This document shows, in pieces, positions 6,376-9,393 of a stretch of 9,393 bases of DNA. The stretch covers positions 1 through 9,393 of the forward strand of contig CAJOPP010000077.1 of the NCBI GenBank assembly GCA_905236365.1, given 5' to 3'. The notes under the pieces are model-generated. The model made no database searches. It was not told the origin of the DNA and was given only the letters and a program-made list of their open reading frames with translations. The stretch is from an uncultured Lachnospiraceae bacterium. Its GTDB lineage: Bacteria; Bacillota; Clostridia; Lachnospirales; Lachnospiraceae. Within the stretch, counting starts at the first letter, position 1; each line of letters opens with the position of its first letter. A program made the translations under genes and the position numbers.

Positions 6376-8697
6376 TTAAAACCCACTCTCCTCCATCTCC
6401 TGCAGTCGTACATCCAATGAAGAATACCGCTTCTGCTCATCGTTATTCCGGATCATGCTCTCCACCAGGCGTCCGTTTCCCACAATCACAACGCACTGCT
6501 TTGCCCGGGTCACTGCTGTATATAACAGGTTCCGGTTCATCAGCACTCTCGGACCGCTAAAGAGCGGCAATACCACTGCAGGATATTCGCTTCCCTGGGA
6601 TTTGTGGATCGTGATCGCATAGGAAAGTTCCAGCTCATCCAGCAGATTGTAGGGATAGCGCACCTCTTTTTCATCATCAAACAATACCACGACTTCTTCA
6701 TTATAGTCATCGATTTCCCGAATGACACCCATATCACCATTGAATACGCCCACGCCTTCTTCCACTTTGAACCGGCCTTTTTCACTGTAAATGCACCACT
6801 CCATCTTATAGTTGTTCCGGATCTGCATCACCTTGTCCCCCTCCCGGAAGATGGTTCCATTGTTCAATTCCTTCTCTTTCTTGTGGACACTTGACGGATT
6901 TAAGGCACGCTGCAGTTCCACGTTCAGGTTGCCAACGCCAAGTTCCCCGTTGCGCATCGGAGTGAGTACCTGAATTTCCTGCCCCGTACAGCCTACATAT
7001 CCCGGCAGTTTCTTTGTCAGCAACAGCCCTACTTCAGTTGCCACATCCTTTGTACTCGTTCTCGGAAGATAGAAAAAGTCCTTACTCTTGTTGTCCATCC
7101 GGATTGGCTCACCCTTATTGATCTTGTGAGCATTTTCCACGATAGCACTTCCTTCCTCCTGCCGGAAGATCCGGGAAAGCGCCACCACCGGAAGACATCC
7201 GGACCGGATAATATCCTTTAGTACATTTCCTGCTCCCACAGAAGGAAGCTGCTTCTCATCTCCTACCAGGATCAGGTGGGTACCCGGCATAATCGCCAGC
7301 AGGAGGGCATGCATCAGTGACAAATCCACCATGGACATCTCGTCGATGATGACCACATCTGCTTCCAGAGGATTAGAGGCATTGCGCTCAAAGCGGATAC
7401 CGGAATTGCCGTTCTCCTCCGACACCCCGCCATTCAATTCCAACAATCTGTGTATCGTCTGTGCCTTATATCCGGTCGCCTCAGTCATTCGTTTGGCAGC
7501 ACGCCCGGTAGGGGCAGCCAGCAATATGTCAAGTTCCTCCATCTCAAAATACTTAATGATTGCATTGATGGTCGTGGTCTTACCTGTACCCGGTCCTCCT
7601 GTAATCACAAGCAGACCTTGCCTTGCAGCCTGCCGTATGGCTTCTTTTTGCTGTTCATCCAACTCGATCTTTTCCATTTTTTCAATGGAAGCGATGGTCT
7701 TGTCAAGGGAATCGCCCGGAATCCCCACAGTGGATTTGGTCTCTAACAACATTCGTGCCACATCCAGCTCTTTGTGATAATGCTGGGATGTATAAACAAT
7801 AATCTCACCATCCCTCTCCCGGAACACGACTTTTCCCTCCACCTGCAGATTCATCAGCTGGGTTTCAATCACAGACTCTTCTACGGCAAACGGATTTGTT
7901 TCGATTCCATACGGATCCTGACCATATGTATCCTGACCATAATTCTCCTGCTGCTTTCCACTGCTCTGTGCCAGCAGCTGACTGGTCCAACTCATCAGCA
8001 GCCGCTTTGGCAGATAGAGATGTCCCAATCCGGTTGCCTGGTTCAAGGTATAGATCAGTGCTGCCCGCACCCGGAAGTCCGACTGCATTCCAATCCCCGC
8101 TCTTGCCGCAATGGAATCTGCGATCTTGAATCCCACCCCACTGATATCTTCTGCAATCTGATAGGGATTTTTTTTGACAATGGTATACATCTTCTGACCA
8201 TATTCATTAAAAATCTTCACTGCCAGATTCGGCGTGATACCAAACTCCGACAGGAACATCAATGCTTCCCGCATGGCCTGTTTCTCGATAAACTGAACTC
8301 CTATCTCATTTGCTTTGCGCTCCGAGATTCCTTTGATCTCTGCTAAACGTTCCGGTTCTTCCTCCATTACCCGGAAAGTATCTGTTCCAAACTTCTTGAT
8401 AATGCGCTTTGCCATGATCTCGCCCACCCCTTTGATGGCGCCGGATCCCAGATACCGTTCCATGCTGACTAAGTCATCGGGCATTTTTACTTCATATTCT
8501 GAAACTTTGAATTGCAGGTTATAACTTGGATGGTCTACATATTCTCCTTTTGCCAGAATATACATCCCTTCTTCTATCCCGGACAGATAACCCACAAAGG
8601 TTTCGTCCTCCCCATCCGACGTCTCGACTGCAAATACCACATACTGGTTATCATCATTTTTAAATATAATTTTTGAAACGACACCTTCCCGTTCCAT
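6376..8697 (-). CDS. recD2: RecD2-like ATP-dependent DNA helicase (superfamily 1B)
   Basis: This 773-residue RecD2 (RecD/TraA family without RecB/RecC) would unwind DNA 5' to 3' in repair and recombination in the cytoplasm. Domains in order: an N-terminal OB-like domain (1-70); helix-hairpin-helix segments at about 88-104 (IKGVGEIMAKRIIKKFG), 121-133 and 185-197 (ISGVGFKIADSIA); a linker; then the helicase core. Motifs are intact: Walker A GGPGTGKTT (367-375), motif Ia APTGRAAKRM (395-404), Walker B IDEMSMVD (451-458), motif III GDEKQLPSVGAGNVL (479-493), SRIFRQ (508-513), motif V AITIHKSQGSEY (694-705) and motif VI LYTAVTRAKQ (725-734). The linker at 244-266 holds a Gln/Tyr/Gly-rich repeat (YGQD twice). 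The ATG at 8697 has a GAGG site 8 bases upstream. It is the first gene of the minus-strand run leading to comFC. It lies in the place of comFA, but it is not a DEAD-box ComFA. Confidence 0.96.
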   Translation of the reverse strand: MEREGVVSKIIFKNDDNQYVVFAVETSDGEDETFVGYLSGIEEGMYILAKGEYVDHPSYNLQFKVSEYEVKMPDDLVSMERYLGSGAIKGVGEIMAKRIIKKFGTDTFRVMEEEPERLAEIKGISERKANEIGVQFIEKQAMREALMFLSEFGITPNLAVKIFNEYGQKMYTIVKKNPYQIAEDISGVGFKIADSIAARAGIGMQSDFRVRAALIYTLNQATGLGHLYLPKRLLMSWTSQLLAQSSGKQQENYGQDTYGQDPYGIETNPFAVEESVIETQLMNLQVEGKVVFRERDGEIIVYTSQHYHKELDVARMLLETKSTVGIPGDSLDKTIASIEKMEKIELDEQQKEAIRQAARQGLLVITGGPGTGKTTTINAIIKYFEMEELDILLAAPTGRAAKRMTEATGYKAQTIHRLLELNGGVSEENGNSGIRFERNASNPLEADVVIIDEMSMVDLSLMHALLLAIMPGTHLILVGDEKQLPSVGAGNVLKDIIRSGCLPVVALSRIFRQEEGSAIVENAHKINKGEPIRMDNKSKDFFYLPRTSTKDVATEVGLLLTKKLPGYVGCTGQEIQVLTPMRNGELGVGNLNVELQRALNPSSVHKKEKELNNGTIFREGDKVMQIRNNYKMEWCIYSEKGRFKVEEGVGVFNGDMGVIREIDDYNEEVVVLFDDEKEVRYPYNLLDELELSYAITIHKSQGSEYPAVVLPLFSGPRVLMNRNLLYTAVTRAKQCVVIVGNGRLVESMIRNNDEQKRYSSLDVRLQEMEESGF

Positions 8698-8785
8698 AGT
8701 AAATCCTCATTTCTATCTGTATTCTGTAAAATTTCTCTGCCTTATTTCACTTTTATGCTTTTTTTATCTTATCACGTTATTGCAA

Positions 8786-8812
8786 ATATTACCAGCTCTC
8801 ACAAAATGTCAA
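8786..8812 (-). promoter_or_regulatory. Probable sigma-A promoter of recD2
   Basis: On the minus strand a perfect TTGACA (8812-8807) is followed by TAATAT (8791-8786) after 15 bases, or by TATTTG (8788-8783) after 18 bases. Either is tolerable for sigma-A. The leader to the recD2 ATG would be about 80 bases, AT-rich, and free of an obvious hairpin. This is the best promoter candidate for the recD2-comFC-yvyF unit. Confidence 0.5.
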
Positions 8813-8816
8813 CTGC

Positions 8817-8847
8817 ATGTTACCATTATTTACCTCTGAGTTAACAT
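8817..8847. promoter_or_regulatory. Inverted half-sites in the divergent intergenic region (possible operator)
   Basis: ATGTTA (8817-8822) and TAACAT (8842-8847) are inverted copies separated by 19 bases. They lie between the proposed recD2 -35 (8807-8812) and the proposed regulator promoter, and the right half overlaps its TTAACA -35. A binding site for the neighbouring XRE regulator is conceivable, but six-base half-sites in AT-rich DNA can arise by chance. Confidence 0.25.
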
Positions 8848-8869
8848 TTGTGTATTTTTACTTTTATCT
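8841..8869 (+). promoter_or_regulatory. Possible promoter of the XRE regulator gene
   Basis: TTAACA (8841-8846), a 17-base spacer and TTATCT (8864-8869) form a sigma-A-like pair, with a start near 8876 and a leader of about 50 bases. A TATACT at 8874-8879 is an alternative -10 but lacks a well-spaced -35. The whole 8698-8913 stretch is very AT-rich, so promoter calls here are weak. Confidence 0.3.
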
Positions 8870-8916
8870 TATTTATACTTTTATTGTGATTTTCGTTTTA
8901 CGTTTATATACAAATG

Positions 8917-8922
8917 AGGAGG
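8917..8922 (+). promoter_or_regulatory. Ribosome binding site that fixes the regulator start
   Basis: AGGAGG lies 6 bases before the ATG at 8929. An earlier in-frame ATG at 8914 immediately abuts this site and would translate it, so it is rejected as the start. Confidence 0.85.
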
Positions 8923-8928
8923 TTAAAA

Positions 8929-9207
8929 ATGAATCTCGAATACGAATCTACTTACCCGGCATTTGAGAATCGCGACCTTTATGTAGAGCTGGGAGAACAC
9001 ATTTCCTTTTATCGGAAACGTGCCAAAATTACACAGGAAGAATTAGCAAAACGTGTCCATGTTTCTCGTTCCTATTTAAGCCGGATTGAAAACTCAAATA
9101 ATTCCCAATCCTTTTCCTTGGAATTATTATTCAACATTAGCAGGGAGTTAGACGTAGAACCAAGATATTTCTTTGAACCGTTTCCGACACCCGGTGAGAA
9201 TCGGTAA
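8929..9207 (+). CDS. Small XRE-family helix-turn-helix transcriptional regulator
   Basis: This 92-residue protein is almost entirely one Cro/CI-type (HTH_3) DNA-binding domain. After a 20-residue acidic lead, the five-helix domain spans about 21-84. Helix 1 is LGEHISFYRKRAKI, the helix-turn-helix runs at about 35-55 (TQEELAKRVHVSRSYLSRIE), with SRSYLSRIEN as recognition helix, and FSLELLFNISRELDVEPRYF forms the closing helices, as in SinR-like repressors. There is no C-terminal sensor or dimerisation domain beyond a short Pro-rich end. The start at 8929 is set by a strong AGGAGG site. It is the only plus-strand gene here, divergent from recD2, and is followed by a block of inverted repeats. 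The target is unknown; self-regulation and control of recD2 are possible because of the shared intergenic region. Confidence 0.9.
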   Translation: MNLEYESTYPAFENRDLYVELGEHISFYRKRAKITQEELAKRVHVSRSYLSRIENSNNSQSFSLELLFNISRELDVEPRYFFEPFPTPGENR

Positions 9208-9250
9208 TGACATGCTGCATCCCATACGGAGAATGATGTCCAGAAATTAT

Positions 9251-9281
9251 TGTATCTATTCAGCAGGGCTGAACAGATACA
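9251..9281 (+). repeat. Inverted repeat 1 of 4 downstream of the regulator
   Basis: The arms TGTATCT-A-TTCAGC and GCTGAA-C-AGATACA surround an AGG loop, giving 13 paired positions with a single A-C mismatch. It starts 43 bases after the regulator stop codon. No T-run follows, so it is not a simple terminator. Confidence 0.7.
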
Positions 9282-9322
9282 CAACAGGCATTGTGCTGGT
9301 GCACATTCCAGTATGCCTGTTG
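9282..9322 (+). repeat. Inverted repeat 2 of 4
   Basis: CAACAGGCAT (9282-9291) and ATGCCTGTTG (9313-9322) are perfect 10-base inverted arms. Inside the loop TGTGC (9292-9296) pairs with GCACA (9301-9305), extending the structure with an asymmetric bulge. It abuts inverted repeat 1 without a gap. Confidence 0.7.
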
Positions 9323-9333
9323 CATCGTAAATT

Positions 9334-9355
9334 CAAGACTCGCTTGCGAGTCTTG
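9334..9355 (+). repeat. Inverted repeat 3 of 4
   Basis: CAAGACTCG (9334-9342) and CGAGTCTTG (9347-9355) are perfect 9-base arms around a CTTG loop; the palindrome is complete if the loop bases are counted. It is followed by GTTCGGG rather than a T-run. Confidence 0.75.
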
Positions 9356-9368
9356 GTTCGGGATTTGC

Positions 9369-9383
9369 GTCAGCTATGCTGAC
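9369..9383 (+). repeat. Inverted repeat 4 of 4
   Basis: GTCAGC (9369-9374) and GCTGAC (9378-9383) form a 6-bp stem with a TAT loop, followed by ATATTTCATA at the window edge. It could be a weak terminator for the regulator gene or the start of a longer repeated element beyond the window. Confidence 0.55.
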
Positions 9384-9393
9384 ATATTTCATA

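Noticed and set aside
7331..8346. Plus-strand open frames of 77 to 190 codons opposite recD2
   Set aside because: They lie opposite the conserved RecD2 helicase motifs and have no ribosome binding sites or recognisable domains.
8884..8910. TTGTGA/TATATA pair directly before the regulator as its promoter
   Set aside because: The spacer is only 15 bases, and the transcript would start inside the ribosome binding site.
9072..9382. Open frames around the end of the XRE gene on both strands (about 70 codons each)
   Set aside because: The minus-strand one is antisense to the HTH domain. The plus-strand one starts inside the regulator and runs through the inverted repeats, with no ribosome binding site of its own.
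9251..9383. CRISPR array reading of the right-end repeats
   Set aside because: The hairpin arms differ from each other; there is no repeated unit with regular spacers.

Overview
This window looks like chromosomal DNA of a motile, low-to-mid-GC Firmicute, most likely a Lachnospiraceae member of the Roseburia/Agathobacter type. That placement is inference from gene content, strong AGGAGG ribosome binding sites and protein style; no database was searched. Almost everything is coded on the minus strand, so transcription runs from high to low coordinates.

Layout in transcription order on the minus strand: recD2 (helicase, 8697-6376); a 61-codon flagellin C-terminal remnant (6375-6190); comFC (6156-5446); yvyF (5295-4885); a strong rho-independent terminator (4833-4796); a sigma-28 (sigma-D/FliA type) promoter (4781-4755); flgM (4675-4388); a stem-loop overlapping the flgM stop codon (4391-4361); flgN (4234-3719); a first flgK (3607-1790); and a second, divergent flgK that runs off the left edge (1746-1). 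The order comFC-yvyF-flgM-flgN-flgK matches the Bacillus subtilis comF-flgM-flgK region. Here recD2 stands upstream of comFC, where comFA/comFB would be, and a second flgK stands where flgL would be expected.

The flagellar part is a late-gene module. FlgM holds sigma-28 inactive until the hook-basal body can export it, FlgN is the export chaperone for the hook-filament junction proteins, and the FlgK proteins form that junction. The terminator plus sigma-28 promoter between yvyF and flgM separates a housekeeping/DNA-uptake-like unit (recD2-comFC-yvyF) from the sigma-28-driven late flagellar unit.

On the plus strand at the right end, an AT-rich divergent intergenic region (8698-8928) separates recD2 from a small XRE-family regulator (8929-9207). 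The regulator is followed by four consecutive inverted repeats (9251-9383) that no gene explains and that run up to the window edge. No tRNA, rRNA, CRISPR array, insertion sequence or transposase was seen. The most unusual items are the flagellin-tail remnant fused in frame behind the recD2 stop codon, the multi-hairpin block at the right end, and the tandem unequal flgK pair.
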